Assembly (NCBI RefSeq): GCF_023149135.1
Contig: NZ_JAIWJX010000002.1
Span: 1,612,001 to 1,676,000 of the forward strand
Reading direction: 5' to 3'
Source: Fictibacillus marinisediminis
GTDB lineage: Bacteria; Bacillota; Bacilli; Bacillales; Fictibacillaceae
Length of the DNA: 64,000 bases
Part shown: one piece after another, positions 28,268 to 37,585 of the stretch
Layout of the letters: each line of letters begins with the position of its first letter
Numbering within the stretch: the stretch's first letter is position 1
The notes under the pieces: model-generated
What the model was told of the DNA's origin: nothing
Database searches by the model: none
The model's input: the letters and a program-made list of their open reading frames with translations, nothing else
Translations under genes and position numbers: made by a program

Positions 28268-28302
28268 TAAAAACCCGGCAAAGATTAGTCTCTGCCGGGT
28301 TT
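28268..28302 (-). terminator. terminator downstream of yitU
   Basis: Hmm-free reading: stem AAACCCGGCA / TGCCGGGTTT with a 12-base loop that holds a small inner stem; on the minus strand it is followed by T-rich sequence, 11 bases after the yitU stop. Confidence 0.82.
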
Positions 28303-28313
28303 AATGGATTACA

Positions 28314-29126
28314 TCATTTTAATGACAATACATCTTCTAAGTAAAGGGCGATTCCATCTTCTTCGTTTGTTGCCGTTACAAAGTTTGCGATATTTTTCAA
28401 TTCGGAAATGGCATTGCCCATCGCAATTCCGTGTCCTGCATATTCAATCATTTCCAAGTCATTGTCTTCGTCGCCAAATGCAATGACCCTTGCTGTTGGT
28501 ATGTTGTAATATTCGGCGATCTTCTTTAATCCTACAGCTTTGTTTAAACCGGCACGTATGATTTCTATGATGTTCCAAGGAGCAGCCCATACGCGCTGGT
28601 CGATTACTTCAGCATGTTCCTGTTTCAGCTGGTCCCGCAATTCAGCAACGTGATGATCCTGAGGATGAATCAAAATGGAGGTAGGGTCATCAGTGAGCAT
28701 GTTTTGAAGGTCCCCCGTCTGTGCCGGGTTCTCTCCCATGATAAACGTATTGACAATGACCTCGTCTTCTTTGTGCAAATACACATCATCCAATACTTCA
28801 GCCATAATATTTTTCACAAGAAAGTCTTCAGCAGTTTGAATGACTCTTTTCGCATGTGAAAGTTCCAATGGGGAATGGTACACACCAAACTTCTTATCGT
28901 GGGGGTGATGAACAAATGCGCCGTTAAAGTTAACAATTGGTGTGTTTAAGCCAAGTTCATCATAATACATGGTGCTTGCACGATAAGGGCGGCCGGTTGA
29001 AATGCAGATGATATGCCCTTCTTTTTTAGCCTGAAGAACGGCGTTTTTTGTTCGATCCGAAATCGTTTTTTTATCATTCAGTAAGGTGCCGTCTAGATCT
29101 AACGCGATTAAATACGGTTTCTTCAT
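28314..29126 (-). CDS. yitU: Cof-type HAD phosphatase (YitU-like)
   Basis: 270-residue HAD superfamily IIB phosphatase. Motif I DLDGTLL, motif II STGRP, motif III Lys in GLNKAVGL, motif IV FGDEDND. The cap is of Cof type. Substrates of this group are sugar phosphates, PLP or FMN; the one for this protein is unknown. Length equals B. subtilis YitU. AGGA precedes the start. Confidence 0.92.
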   Translation of the reverse strand: MKKPYLIALDLDGTLLNDKKTISDRTKNAVLQAKKEGHIICISTGRPYRASTMYYDELGLNTPIVNFNGAFVHHPHDKKFGVYHSPLELSHAKRVIQTAEDFLVKNIMAEVLDDVYLHKEDEVIVNTFIMGENPAQTGDLQNMLTDDPTSILIHPQDHHVAELRDQLKQEHAEVIDQRVWAAPWNIIEIIRAGLNKAVGLKKIAEYYNIPTARVIAFGDEDNDLEMIEYAGHGIAMGNAISELKNIANFVTATNEEDGIALYLEDVLSLK

Positions 29127-29262
29127 TCAGATTCCTGCCTTTTCTTCGGTTCTCAAGTTTAGTGTAAAGCTTTCCTTAATCACTGTCCATTATAAGGAAG
29201 TTTTACTGTAGCGGGTCAAGGGTAATGCTACAAACATATCGGTTCAAGAAGGAGGAGTTTCC

Positions 29263-29538
29263 ATGAAGAAGAAATATTTGCTGCTATCTGGTTTTGCATT
29301 GTCCGCTGCTGGAGTAACATCCTACCTCTTGCGTAAGGGTTCCAACAGGGCTATGGCTAAAATGATGGTCAATGATATGAAAGATAAAATCCTTCCTTTT
29401 CTGACAAAAGAGGAAAAAGATCAGAAACTGCCTGTGAATAAAGCGGGCCATCCCGATCCATATGATGTCGATGATAATGAAATGGTGTCGGAAGGAAGCA
29501 TGTATCCTGTGAATTATTACAATAAAAAGAAACAGTAA
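29263..29538 (+). CDS. small protein with N-terminal hydrophobic segment, unknown function
   Basis: 91 residues. Residues 4-22 (YLLLSGFALSAAGVTSYLL) form one membrane or signal segment followed by Arg/Lys, then a charged domain (MVNDMKDKILPFLTKEEKD) and a tail VNYYNKKKQ. An excellent GAAGGAGGAG site precedes the ATG. It stands alone between yitU (divergent) and a dispersed repeat. No family recognised. Confidence 0.72.
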   Translation: MKKKYLLLSGFALSAAGVTSYLLRKGSNRAMAKMMVNDMKDKILPFLTKEEKDQKLPVNKAGHPDPYDVDDNEMVSEGSMYPVNYYNKKKQ

Positions 29539-29590
29539 GGCAATGTGATCAAGGTAAGAAAGCAAAAAGCAATTTAGCATGCATTGATGT

Positions 29591-29775
29591 AATGTCTAGC
29601 TCAATCACCCAGTCCTGAAAACGAACTTCAGTTTTCAGCGTAAGTCCTCGAGAGACGAAAAATAATTACCATTTCGTCTTAGGTCGCTTCACTCTTACCC
29701 AACAACACAAAAAATGTGTTGTTGGGTAAGAGTTCCAGCGCTTGTCGGACTTTTACGGGCGCTTGAGCTTTTCTA
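29591..29775. repeat. dispersed intergenic repeat, long copy (R2)
   Basis: About 185 bases. Left end TGTCTAGCTCAATC, middle TAAGTCCTCGAG and GGTCGCTTCACTCTTAC, right end TTCCAGCGCTTGTCGGAC then GGGCGCTTGAGCTTTTCT. Three hairpins: CTGAAAAC/GTTTTCAG, GACGAAA/TTTCGTC, and a central perfect 18-bp stem CTCTTACCCAACAACACA / TGTGTTGTTGGGTAAGAG with an AAAAA-type loop. It resembles the bcr1-type repeats of Bacillus (comparison from memory). Other copies at 46931 and, truncated, at 15889. Confidence 0.8.
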
Positions 29776-29834
29776 ATACGCAAATTTTGATTAACTTGTT
29801 ATGATAGAGTAAACGATAAGCAAAGGAGAAGTAT

Positions 29835-30599
29835 ATGGTAACCATAGAAACACGAACAATTGATAACATTCCGGTGCTGCATGCTTTTGAAGGTGGCAAA
29901 GAGAATGAAAAGCTTCCTTTAATGTTGTTTATCCATGGATTCACGAGCGCAAAGGAGCACAACCTGCACTTTGCCTATGCCCTTGCCCAAAAAGGATACC
30001 GTGTCGTTCTGCCGGATATGCTTCATCATGGTGAACGAATGTCTGATGTTTCAGGAGATAAAAGGATGTATTCCTTCTGGGATATCGTCGTTCAAGGTAT
30101 CCAAGACATACATAAACTTGTTCAATCTCTTGATCGGGAAGGCATAATTGACCGTGAGAGGGTAGGAGTTTCAGGTACTTCCATGGGAGGGATCATTACA
30201 TTTGGCGCTCTGTCACAGTATCCTTATATAAAAGCAGCTGTAACACTTATGGGAACACCGTACTATGAAGATTTTGCTTATTGGCAGATTGAAAAGATGA
30301 AACAGCAGGAAGTTTCCTTTCCTTTTTCAGAAGAGGCGCTCGCGAAGGTCATCTCCATCATCAAGCCCTTTGATTTAACATCGTGCATGGAAAAGCTTGA
30401 TAATCGGCCTCTGTTATTATGGCACAGCAAAATCGATGAAGTGGTACCTTTCAGCCAAAGCTGCGATTTCTATAGAAAAGCAAAGGCTGTTTATAAAAAT
30501 CCTGAGAAAATCCAATACATCGCGGATGAAACCTCAGGACATAAAGTATCTAGGGCGGCGTATCTCGAAACGGTAAAATGGTTTGCCAAATATTTATAG
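29835..30599 (+). CDS. yitV: alpha/beta hydrolase (YitV-like esterase)
   Basis: 254-residue serine hydrolase: oxyanion HGFTSAKEHN, nucleophile Ser in GTSMGG, Asp in HSKIDEVVP and His in SGHKVS near the C-terminus. Dienelactone-hydrolase-like fold; substrate unknown. AAAGGAGAAG precedes ATG 29835. It follows a dispersed repeat and precedes the molybdopterin genes by 32 bases. Confidence 0.9.
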   Translation: MVTIETRTIDNIPVLHAFEGGKENEKLPLMLFIHGFTSAKEHNLHFAYALAQKGYRVVLPDMLHHGERMSDVSGDKRMYSFWDIVVQGIQDIHKLVQSLDREGIIDRERVGVSGTSMGGIITFGALSQYPYIKAAVTLMGTPYYEDFAYWQIEKMKQQEVSFPFSEEALAKVISIIKPFDLTSCMEKLDNRPLLLWHSKIDEVVPFSQSCDFYRKAKAVYKNPEKIQYIADETSGHKVSRAAYLETVKWFAKYL

Positions 30600-30631
30600 A
30601 TCTGAAATAACCAACGAGAGAGGTGAGCATG

Positions 30632-31912
30632 ATGCCGATTGAAAAACGGAAAATCATACCCGTCTGGGAAGCAGTACGGAGTGTACTGGATCAAACATTT
30701 GAATTGCCGACCGAAACGATTCCTCTTGAAGAAAGTGATAACCGTTATTTAGCGGAAGACATTAAAACTACCCATGATGTGCCTCCTTTTGATCGTTCTC
30801 CTTATGATGGATTTGCAATTAGAGCTGAAGATACAAATGGTGCATCAAAACAAGCTCCTGTAATTTTAAACGTGATCGATTCAATCGGAGCAGGCCATGT
30901 TTCTGAAAAAACAGTCCAAGAGGGAGAGGCCGTACGCCTAATGACGGGGGCTGCTATTCCAAAAGGTGCAAATGCCGTCATCATGCTGGAGCTCGTGAGC
31001 GAGAGGGACAGCGTGCATATTGAGATAAGACGAACTGTCCTCCCAGGTGATAATATTTCTGAACAGGGGGAAGACACAGAACAGGGAACTCAGATCTTAA
31101 AAAAAGGCTCAAAAATTCATCCGGGTGCTGTCGCTCTTCTGGCTACCTTCGGTTATGAAAGAGTGAAGGTAATGAAGAAGCCGGTGGTGGGGATATTAGC
31201 TACTGGTACAGAACTGCTGGATGTTGGGGAGGAGCTCGTTCCCGGAAAGATTCGAAACAGCAATGCCTACATGATTGCCTCACAGATCAAAAAAATAGGC
31301 GGTGAACCTCACATACTCGGCAAACTGCCGGATGATTTCGAGCAAACGTATACGGGCATTGTCAGCGCTTTAGAACGATGTGATGTGTTAATCACGACAG
31401 GCGGTGTTTCAGTGGGAGATTTTGATCATTTGCCGGCAATCTATAAAAAGATGGGGGCAAAGCTGCTTTTTAATAAAATCGCGATGAGGCCGGGGAGCGT
31501 TACTTCAGCAGCGGATTACAAGGGGAAACTTTTATTTGGCCTCTCCGGCAACCCGTCAGCATGCTTTGTGGGCTGTGAGCTGTTCGTGCGTCCTTATCTT
31601 TTGAATGCCTTGAATGCCGACAAGGTTCATCTTGGCGTATTAAAAACAGAGTTACAGGAGGATTTCCTTAAACCGAATCCATTTACACGTTTTGTGCGAA
31701 GCAGAGTGGAATGGAGGGGATCTGCACCATTTTCTGTTCCAGTAGGCTTGGATAAATCGGGGTCCGTTTCCTCCCTCGCAGAGGCCAATGCGCTAATCGT
31801 TCTGCCTGGAGGAACGAGGGGGTGGGAAAAAGGATCGGAAGTGACCACGCTCTTATTAGACGGGGAAGGCAGTGTATGGCCATGGGATCTGGCAGAAAAG
31901 TCCAAGTTGTAG
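30632..31912 (+). CDS. moeA: molybdopterin molybdenumtransferase
   Basis: MoeA inserts molybdate into adenylated molybdopterin. About 426 residues with MoeA N-terminal region (DVPPFDRSPYDGFAIRAED), GEAVRLMTGAAIPKGAN and the MPT-binding domain (TTGGVSVGDFD; FGLSGNPSACFVGCE). The start is one of GTG 30623, ATG 30629 or ATG 30632; AGAGAGGTG spacing favours the last. Its end overlaps mobB by 37 bases, so moeA-mobB-moaE-moaD is one operon. Confidence 0.95.
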   Translation: MPIEKRKIIPVWEAVRSVLDQTFELPTETIPLEESDNRYLAEDIKTTHDVPPFDRSPYDGFAIRAEDTNGASKQAPVILNVIDSIGAGHVSEKTVQEGEAVRLMTGAAIPKGANAVIMLELVSERDSVHIEIRRTVLPGDNISEQGEDTEQGTQILKKGSKIHPGAVALLATFGYERVKVMKKPVVGILATGTELLDVGEELVPGKIRNSNAYMIASQIKKIGGEPHILGKLPDDFEQTYTGIVSALERCDVLITTGGVSVGDFDHLPAIYKKMGAKLLFNKIAMRPGSVTSAADYKGKLLFGLSGNPSACFVGCELFVRPYLLNALNADKVHLGVLKTELQEDFLKPNPFTRFVRSRVEWRGSAPFSVPVGLDKSGSVSSLAEANALIVLPGGTRGWEKGSEVTTLLLDGEGSVWPWDLAEKSKL

Positions 31913-32403
31913 GATATAAGAACAGCGGAAAAACAACTTTGATTACAAACCTGTTAGAGGCTGCGGCCAGGGCTGGAATCATGACCGGAACGCTTAAGCA
32001 TCATGGACATGGCGGCCGGGTTGAATTTCGGGACGATGAATCGGATACCGCAGCACACCGCAGAGCGGGGGCAGTTGTTTCAGGGGTTGAAGGCGGGAAT
32101 ACTTTTCAGCTTTGTCTTAATATGCAAGCAAGCTTATGCAAGCTGCTTGAACTCTATGAACCGCTGGGACTTGATCTGCTGCTGCTTGAGGGATTCAAGG
32201 AACATCAGCTGCCTCGCATCGTCCTGCTAAAGGAGAATGCAGATCTCAAACTTCTTGAAGACAGCGTGGAAATTCTTGCGGTGATTGCATGGCCGCCTGT
32301 TTCCAGGCAGCTGATATCAGCAGATCTTCCATTTTTCAGGATTGGCGAAAAGGTACAATATATAGATTTTCTTCTGGATTTGTTTAAGGGGTTGAATACA
32401 TGA
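31876..32403 (+). CDS. mobB: molybdopterin-guanine dinucleotide biosynthesis adapter protein
   Basis: 175-residue P-loop GTPase. Walker A: GYKNSGKTTL near residue 15; THKH-like TLKHHGHGG; and LLLLEGFKEHQLPRI. The start ATG 31876 has GGGGAAGG 6 bases upstream and lies inside moeA. The longer frame to 31822 is within moeA coding sequence. It ends with a 4-base ATGA overlap with moaE. MobA is not in the window. Confidence 0.93.
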   Translation: MAMGSGRKVQVVGYKNSGKTTLITNLLEAAARAGIMTGTLKHHGHGGRVEFRDDESDTAAHRRAGAVVSGVEGGNTFQLCLNMQASLCKLLELYEPLGLDLLLLEGFKEHQLPRIVLLKENADLKLLEDSVEILAVIAWPPVSRQLISADLPFFRIGEKVQYIDFLLDLFKGLNT

Positions 32404-32870
32404 AACGATTTGAAATTGTCACTGGACCAATTTTGGTACAGGACATTATAGACAAAGTAATCAGGGCGGAAGCCGGGGCCGTAAATACATTTATAGGAAC
32501 TGTCAGAGAGTTGACGAAGGGTAAAAGAACGGTCTTTTTAAAGTATGAAGCATATATTCCGATGGCAGAAAGACAGCTTGCGAAAATAGGCGATGAGATT
32601 AGTGCCCGCTGGCCGGGATCAAGAACGGCCATTTCCCACCGAATCGGCAGCCTGGATATTTCTGATATTGCTGTTGTTATCGCGGTTTCTACACCTCACC
32701 GGGCAGAAGCCTTTGATGCATGCCGCTACGCGATCGAGCGCATCAAAGAAATTGTCCCCATCTGGAAAAAAGAACATTGGGATAACGGAGAGATGTGGGT
32801 GGGAGATCAGCTTGAAACAGCGGCCTATTCAAAAGGCCATCCTGAAAGCGAGGAAGATAAAAATGATTAA
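32400..32870 (+). CDS. moaE: molybdopterin synthase catalytic subunit
   Basis: MoaE, 156 residues: GAVNTFIGTVRELTKGK, LKYEAYIPMAE, HRIGSLDISDIAVVIAVSTPHR and the active-site Lys region IKEIVPIWKKEHW, all in the usual order. It transfers sulfur from MoaD thiocarboxylate to the precursor Z ring. Overlaps mobB (ATGA) and moaD (8 bases). Confidence 0.96.
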   Translation: MKRFEIVTGPILVQDIIDKVIRAEAGAVNTFIGTVRELTKGKRTVFLKYEAYIPMAERQLAKIGDEISARWPGSRTAISHRIGSLDISDIAVVIAVSTPHRAEAFDACRYAIERIKEIVPIWKKEHWDNGEMWVGDQLETAAYSKGHPESEEDKND

Positions 32871-33099
32871 AGTGTTGTTGTTTGCCGGAATGCAGGAACG
32901 CGCAGGCACAGCTGAGCTTCAGTTGGATGAAGTACGGCTCCGCATTTCTGATATTAAATCTGCGTTAGAAAAAAAGTATGATTCTCCGCAAATGTTCATA
33001 GGCTGTCTATCGGCGGTCAATGAAGAATTTGCCGATGATGATACAGAAGTGTCCACAGGGGATACTGTCGCCTTTATTCCTCCGGTAAGCGGAGGTTAA
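32863..33099 (+). CDS. moaD: molybdopterin synthase sulfur-carrier subunit
   Basis: 78-residue ubiquitin-like protein ending in the required Gly-Gly (PPVSGG). Starts MIKVLLFAGMQERAG at ATG 32863, within the last codons of moaE; GAGGAAG is upstream. A longer frame to 32593 is only a shadow of moaE. Last gene of the operon; terminator about 60 bases on. Confidence 0.94.
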   Translation: MIKVLLFAGMQERAGTAELQLDEVRLRISDIKSALEKKYDSPQMFIGCLSAVNEEFADDDTEVSTGDTVAFIPPVSGG

Positions 33100-33159
33100 T
33101 TTTCACGTTCTGCACACGAAAAACATAATAATGTCGTTTGGTCCACATGAATGCCATTT

Positions 33160-33191
33160 AAAAAGCCCTCTAAACAATAGATGGGCTTTTT
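33160..33191 (+). terminator. terminator of the moeA-mobB-moaE-moaD operon
   Basis: AAAAGCCC / GGGCTTTTT with a 14-base loop. The next ~100 bases to the ARG boxes show nothing else I can name. Confidence 0.82.
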
Positions 33192-33290
33192 GCATTGGCT
33201 GCATTCTCCCACATATTCCTTCATTCTCCCACCTCCTTTTCCTCATCTTAAACGCAACGATTTGTGTAATCAACTCAGAAAAAATAAAAA

Positions 33291-33334
33291 TTTATAAATA
33301 TACAGTTGAATTTATCTTTATACATACATATAAT
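33291..33334 (+). promoter_or_regulatory. argC promoter with two ARG-box-like sites
   Basis: Promoter TTGAAT (33306-33311), 17-base spacer, TATAAT (33329-33334). Two 14-mers match the ArgR/AhrC pattern TGNATNNNNATNCA at all but one fixed position: TTTATAAATATACA (33291-33304) and TTTATCTTTATACA (33311-33324). Their centres are exactly 20 bp apart; the second fills the -35/-10 spacer, so binding would block RNA polymerase. Confidence 0.72.
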
Positions 33335-33367
33335 GAAACATACATTAAAAATAACGAGGTGGAAGTT

Positions 33368-34405
33368 TTGAATGTCGGTATTGTAGGAGCAACAGGCTTC
33401 GGAGGGCTTGAACTTGTTCGGCTGCTGCAGCAGCATCCCGGTGTAAAAAAGCTGACTTTGTACTCATCAAGTAAAAAAGGAGAATCGATTGAAACAATCT
33501 ATCCTCATTTGAACGGCATCAAGGAGGGAAAGCTGGAAGACATTGATCCTTACAAAATTCCTGAACAGGTTGACTTTCTGTTTTCATCAGCACCTACGGG
33601 AGTATCTGCGAGTTTGCTGCCTCCGATTCTTGAGCGGGGGATGAAGGTAATTGACCTTGCAGGAGACTTCCGCTTAAAGAAAAGTGAGGATTATCAGCAG
33701 TGGTACAAAAAGGAACCGCCCGATCCCAAGTGGGTTGATCTAGCGGTTTATGGATTATCAGAGTGGAACACCGATCTGATAAAAAACGCTCAGATGATTG
33801 CCAACCCCGGATGCTATCCGACGGCAGCTTTGCTCGGTCTTTTGCCGCTGATCAAAAAGAGTTTAATAGAAGTCAGTACGATTATTATTGATGCAAAGTC
33901 TGGTATATCAGGAGCTGGGGCGGTTCCTTCTGTTTCGGCACATTTTCCGTTTGCTAATGATAATCTGCAAATCTATAAGGTAAACCAGCATCAGCATATT
34001 CCAGAAATTGAACAAATGGTCCATCACTATAGTGAAACGAACAAGCCCATTACGTTCAGTACACATTTAGTTCCTATGACCCGTGGAATCATGAACACCA
34101 TGTATGCGGAAGTGAAGGAGGGGGTCAGTTCGAAGGAGATTGAGGAAACCTATATCGAGTATGCAGAACAGCATGATTTTATCAGGCTTTCTCCATCACA
34201 AGGATTTCCTTCCACCAGGCAGGTTTACGGAAGCAATTTTTGTGACATCGGCTGGTCCTTTGATCACCGGACACAGCGTATAACGGCTGTATCGGTCATC
34301 GATAACCTAATGAAAGGTGCAGCAGGCCAGGCTGTACATAATTTTAATCTAATGAATGGATTTCCGGAAACAGCCGGATTGCCGGCAAGTCCAGTTTTTC
34401 CATAA
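33368..34405 (+). CDS. argC: N-acetyl-gamma-glutamyl-phosphate reductase
   Basis: NADPH-dependent reductase, third step of ornithine synthesis, 345 residues. GATGFGG nucleotide-binding loop at the N-terminus, catalytic Cys in ANPGCYPTA, and HQHIPEIEQ. The start is TTG 33368, 5 bases after GAGGTGG, giving a product beginning MNVGIVGATG as in homologues; the frame back to 33131 has no supported start. First gene of argCJBD-carAB-argF. Confidence 0.95.
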   Translation: MNVGIVGATGFGGLELVRLLQQHPGVKKLTLYSSSKKGESIETIYPHLNGIKEGKLEDIDPYKIPEQVDFLFSSAPTGVSASLLPPILERGMKVIDLAGDFRLKKSEDYQQWYKKEPPDPKWVDLAVYGLSEWNTDLIKNAQMIANPGCYPTAALLGLLPLIKKSLIEVSTIIIDAKSGISGAGAVPSVSAHFPFANDNLQIYKVNQHQHIPEIEQMVHHYSETNKPITFSTHLVPMTRGIMNTMYAEVKEGVSSKEIEETYIEYAEQHDFIRLSPSQGFPSTRQVYGSNFCDIGWSFDHRTQRITAVSVIDNLMKGAAGQAVHNFNLMNGFPETAGLPASPVFP

Positions 34406-34421
34406 AGAAAGGAGAGCCGAT

Positions 34422-35651
34422 GTGGCTTCTATCGTTTCATCTCATCTAAAAAAAGTTACAGGATCAAATATTACATTGCCAAAAGGATTTTCAGCTGCGG
34501 GTATAAACTCCGGAATTAAATACAAGAAAAAGGATCTAGGAATAATTTTGAGTGAGAAACCAGCTTCAGCTGCGGCCGTATATACAACAAATAAGATCAA
34601 GGCAGCTCCCCTGGAGGTCACGAAGGAAAGCATTGAAACTGAAGGATTGCTGCAGGCCGTGATTGTTAATTCTGGGAACGCCAACGCCTTTACGGGGGAA
34701 CAGGGCAGATTGGATGCCTATGCCATGCGCAATGAAGTGAGTGAACGATTTGGGCTGCAACAGATTCATGTTGGCGTAGCATCCACGGGCATTATCGGCG
34801 AGCCGATGCCGATCGATACAATATTAAAAGGAATTCAGCAATTGAATCCCGCATCCAAACTGAATCAAGCGCTGGAGTTCAGCCAATCGATTTTAACGAC
34901 CGATACGAAGACTAAAAACGCTTGTTACTCTTTTACTGTCGGCGAGTCAGAGGTGGTGCTGGCGGGTACAGCGAAAGGATCTGGAATGATTCATCCGAAT
35001 ATGGCGACGATGCTTTCCTTTTTAACGACGGATGCTAACATATCTCCCCAAAACCTTCATCATGCACTGAAGAAAGTGACAGATCAAAGCTTCAACTGCA
35101 TTACTGTTGATGGTGAAACATCGACGAATGATATGGTTCTCATACTTGCCAATGGATATGCAGATCATGAGGAACTCACTCCTGAGCACCCTGACTGGGG
35201 AACATTCCTTCAAGCATTGACACTAACGTGCACCGAACTTGCGAAAGCCATCGCCAGAGATGGGGAGGGAGCAACGAAATTGATCGAGGTGACGGTGGAA
35301 GGGGCGGCAAGCAGTGAGGAAGCTAGAGCGGCAGCAAAGTCCATCGTAGGTTCACCGCTAGTGAAAACGGCCATCTTCGGTTGTGATCCCAACTGGGGAA
35401 GGATCGTCGCTGTCCTTGGATATGCAGGCATCGAAATGAGTCCGGAAGCGATTGATCTTTATATAGGAGATTTTCCTGTACTGGTGCAGAGCGAAATCGA
35501 ACGCTTTAACCATGAAGAGATCTCAGGCTACTTAACAGGGAGCGAAATTTCCATAACAGTCAACCTCCATACAGGAAACGGAATAGGAAAAGCTTGGGGC
35601 TGCGACCTAACCTATGATTACGTACAAATCAATTCCAGCTATACGACGTGA
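34422..35651 (+). CDS. argJ: bifunctional ornithine acetyltransferase / N-acetylglutamate synthase
   Basis: Self-cleaving Ntn-type enzyme, 409 residues, transferring acetyl from acetylornithine to glutamate. The processing site with nucleophile Thr is in HPNMATMLSF; KGSGMIHP precedes it, and the N-terminus has GFSAAGINSGIK. Start GTG 34422 follows AAAGGAGAG by 6-7 bases; an upstream frame overlapping argC is a shadow. 16 bases after argC and 12 before argB. Confidence 0.95.
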   Translation: MASIVSSHLKKVTGSNITLPKGFSAAGINSGIKYKKKDLGIILSEKPASAAAVYTTNKIKAAPLEVTKESIETEGLLQAVIVNSGNANAFTGEQGRLDAYAMRNEVSERFGLQQIHVGVASTGIIGEPMPIDTILKGIQQLNPASKLNQALEFSQSILTTDTKTKNACYSFTVGESEVVLAGTAKGSGMIHPNMATMLSFLTTDANISPQNLHHALKKVTDQSFNCITVDGETSTNDMVLILANGYADHEELTPEHPDWGTFLQALTLTCTELAKAIARDGEGATKLIEVTVEGAASSEEARAAAKSIVGSPLVKTAIFGCDPNWGRIVAVLGYAGIEMSPEAIDLYIGDFPVLVQSEIERFNHEEISGYLTGSEISITVNLHTGNGIGKAWGCDLTYDYVQINSSYTT

Positions 35652-35663
35652 GGAGGAGACAGG

Positions 35664-36413
35664 ATGGATCAATTGGTAATCATTAAGTGCGGGGGGAGCA
35701 TTCTGAAAGCACTGGAGCCTTCATTTTTCCAGAGATTAAAAGACATGCAGGAAGAAGGAAAACAGATCATACTTGTTCATGGAGGCGGACCGGATATTAC
35801 CAAATTTATGAATGTCCTGTCCATACCAAACGAATTTATCAACGGTGTGAGGAGAACCTCCGGCCGAGCGGCAGAAACAGCCGAAATGGTACTGGCAGGC
35901 CGGCTGAATCCCTGGTTTGTGTATCAGCTGAACCAGCTGGGGCTCAAAGCTATCGGAATAAATGGCAATGATGGTGCGTTATTGGAATGTGACTATCTTA
36001 AAAAAGAACAATGGGGCCATGTGGGCAAGATTTTAAAGGTGAACAGCGGAACGCTGACGCAGTTGATCAAAGCTGGTTTTATCCCTGTCATCGCATCAGT
36101 ATCAAGAAATCTTACTGGAGAAATCTTGAACTTAAATGCGGATACAGTCGCCTTTGAAGTTGCCTCTGCCATGGAGGCAGAATCTCTGATTTTTGTGACA
36201 GACGTCAACGGAATTATGGCAGAAGGCAAGACTGTTCAAAAAGCGTCCATTGCCTCAATACATGAGCTGATCAATAACGGAGTCATAACTGGAGGGATGA
36301 TTCCAAAAGTACAGGCAGCTATAGGATGTCTGCAATCCAAAATTAAAGAAATTCAGATCGTAGGAAAAGAAATGAAAGGGACGATGATCATAAAAGAGGA
36401 GGTATACAGTTGA
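35664..36413 (+). CDS. argB: acetylglutamate kinase
   Basis: Amino-acid kinase fold, 249 residues: IKCGGSIL at the N-terminus (phosphate loop), LVHGGGPDITKFM, RRTSGRAAETAEMVLAG and TDVNGIM. It phosphorylates N-acetylglutamate. GAGGAG precedes the ATG; the stop overlaps the TTG start of argD. Confidence 0.95.
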   Translation: MDQLVIIKCGGSILKALEPSFFQRLKDMQEEGKQIILVHGGGPDITKFMNVLSIPNEFINGVRRTSGRAAETAEMVLAGRLNPWFVYQLNQLGLKAIGINGNDGALLECDYLKKEQWGHVGKILKVNSGTLTQLIKAGFIPVIASVSRNLTGEILNLNADTVAFEVASAMEAESLIFVTDVNGIMAEGKTVQKASIASIHELINNGVITGGMIPKVQAAIGCLQSKIKEIQIVGKEMKGTMIIKEEVYS

Positions 36414-37564
36414 GTGCACTATTTTCAAACTACGGCAGAAGGGACCTGCAGATTGAAAGTGGAAGCGGGAGTAAGCTGACCGATCACGCGGGCAAGTCAT
36501 ATCTTGATTTTACGAGCGGTATTGGTGTTTGCAATTTAGGCCATGTTCATCCAGCGGTTACAGCTGCGGTTGAAAATCAATTGAAAAAAGTCTGGCATAC
36601 ATCTAACTTGTTCCAATCTGATCTGCAGGAAGAAACTGCAGAACTGCTGGTTAAGCCTACTCATCTAAATAAAGTGTTTTTCTGCAACAGCGGAGCGGAA
36701 GCGAATGAAGCGGCTATTAAACTGGCAAGGAAATTTACTGGGAAAACAAAAATCATAACGTTTGAGCAGTCCTTTCATGGAAGAACCTATGGAGCAATGG
36801 CAGCTACGGGGCAGGATAAGATTAAAAAAGGATTCGGGCCGATGCTGGCGGACTTTCAAACGGTCCCTTTTAATGACTTTGATTCATTGATAAAATACGC
36901 TGATTCACAGACAGCTGCGGTAATGATCGAAGTGGTTCAAGGAGAAGGCGGTGTCATACCGGGAAATGAATCCTTCTTGCAAAGGGTTCAGCACCATTGC
37001 AATGATCATGACATACTTTTGATCATTGATGAAGTGCAGACTGGGATTGGACGGACTGGGAAAGCTTTTGCTTTTCAGCATTATGGATTAAAACCTGATA
37101 TCGTTACGTCCGCAAAAGGACTAGGCAACGGTTTTCCAGTAGGTGCTGTACTGGGGACAGAGGAAGTAAGTACAGCGTTTGGACCAGGCAGCCACGGAAC
37201 GACTTTCGGAGGGAATCCGCTTGCCATGGCAGCAGCGAGTGCCGTACTAAAAGAAGTGTTCTCTGACGTATTTCTGGATGAAGTGATGAAAAAAAGCGCT
37301 TTTTTAATTGAAGAATTACAGAAAGAACTATCTCCTTGTACGGAAGTATTAGAAGTCAGAGGGCTGGGGTTGATGGCAGGGATTGAATTCAGTCATAAAG
37401 CCGCGCCACTCATTCAGGAACTTCAAAACGATGGGTTGCTGGCACTGCCGGCAGGAGAGTGTGTTTTGCGTCTTCTCCCGCCTCTAAACATGAGTTATGA
37501 AGAACTGGCGGAAGGCGTCAAAAAAATATCTAAAGCTGTTAAAAAGAAAAGCATCTTGGTATAA
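36410..37564 (+). CDS. argD: acetylornithine aminotransferase
   Basis: PLP class III aminotransferase, 384 residues. PLP lysine in SAKGLGNGFPVGAV; FCNSGAEANEAAIKLAR; IIDEVQTGIGRTGK. Start TTG 36410 overlaps argB stop by 4 bases, with GAGGAGG upstream. Last of the ornithine branch before the carA regulatory gap. Confidence 0.95.
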   Translation: MSALFSNYGRRDLQIESGSGSKLTDHAGKSYLDFTSGIGVCNLGHVHPAVTAAVENQLKKVWHTSNLFQSDLQEETAELLVKPTHLNKVFFCNSGAEANEAAIKLARKFTGKTKIITFEQSFHGRTYGAMAATGQDKIKKGFGPMLADFQTVPFNDFDSLIKYADSQTAAVMIEVVQGEGGVIPGNESFLQRVQHHCNDHDILLIIDEVQTGIGRTGKAFAFQHYGLKPDIVTSAKGLGNGFPVGAVLGTEEVSTAFGPGSHGTTFGGNPLAMAAASAVLKEVFSDVFLDEVMKKSAFLIEELQKELSPCTEVLEVRGLGLMAGIEFSHKAAPLIQELQNDGLLALPAGECVLRLLPPLNMSYEELAEGVKKISKAVKKKSILV

Positions 37565-37585
37565 CTCATTTTTTTTACAAGGAAA

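Noticed and set aside
33131..33367. N-terminal extension of argC of about 79 residues
   Set aside because: It crosses the moa terminator, the ARG boxes and the argC promoter; the supported TTG start at 33368 gives the normal protein.
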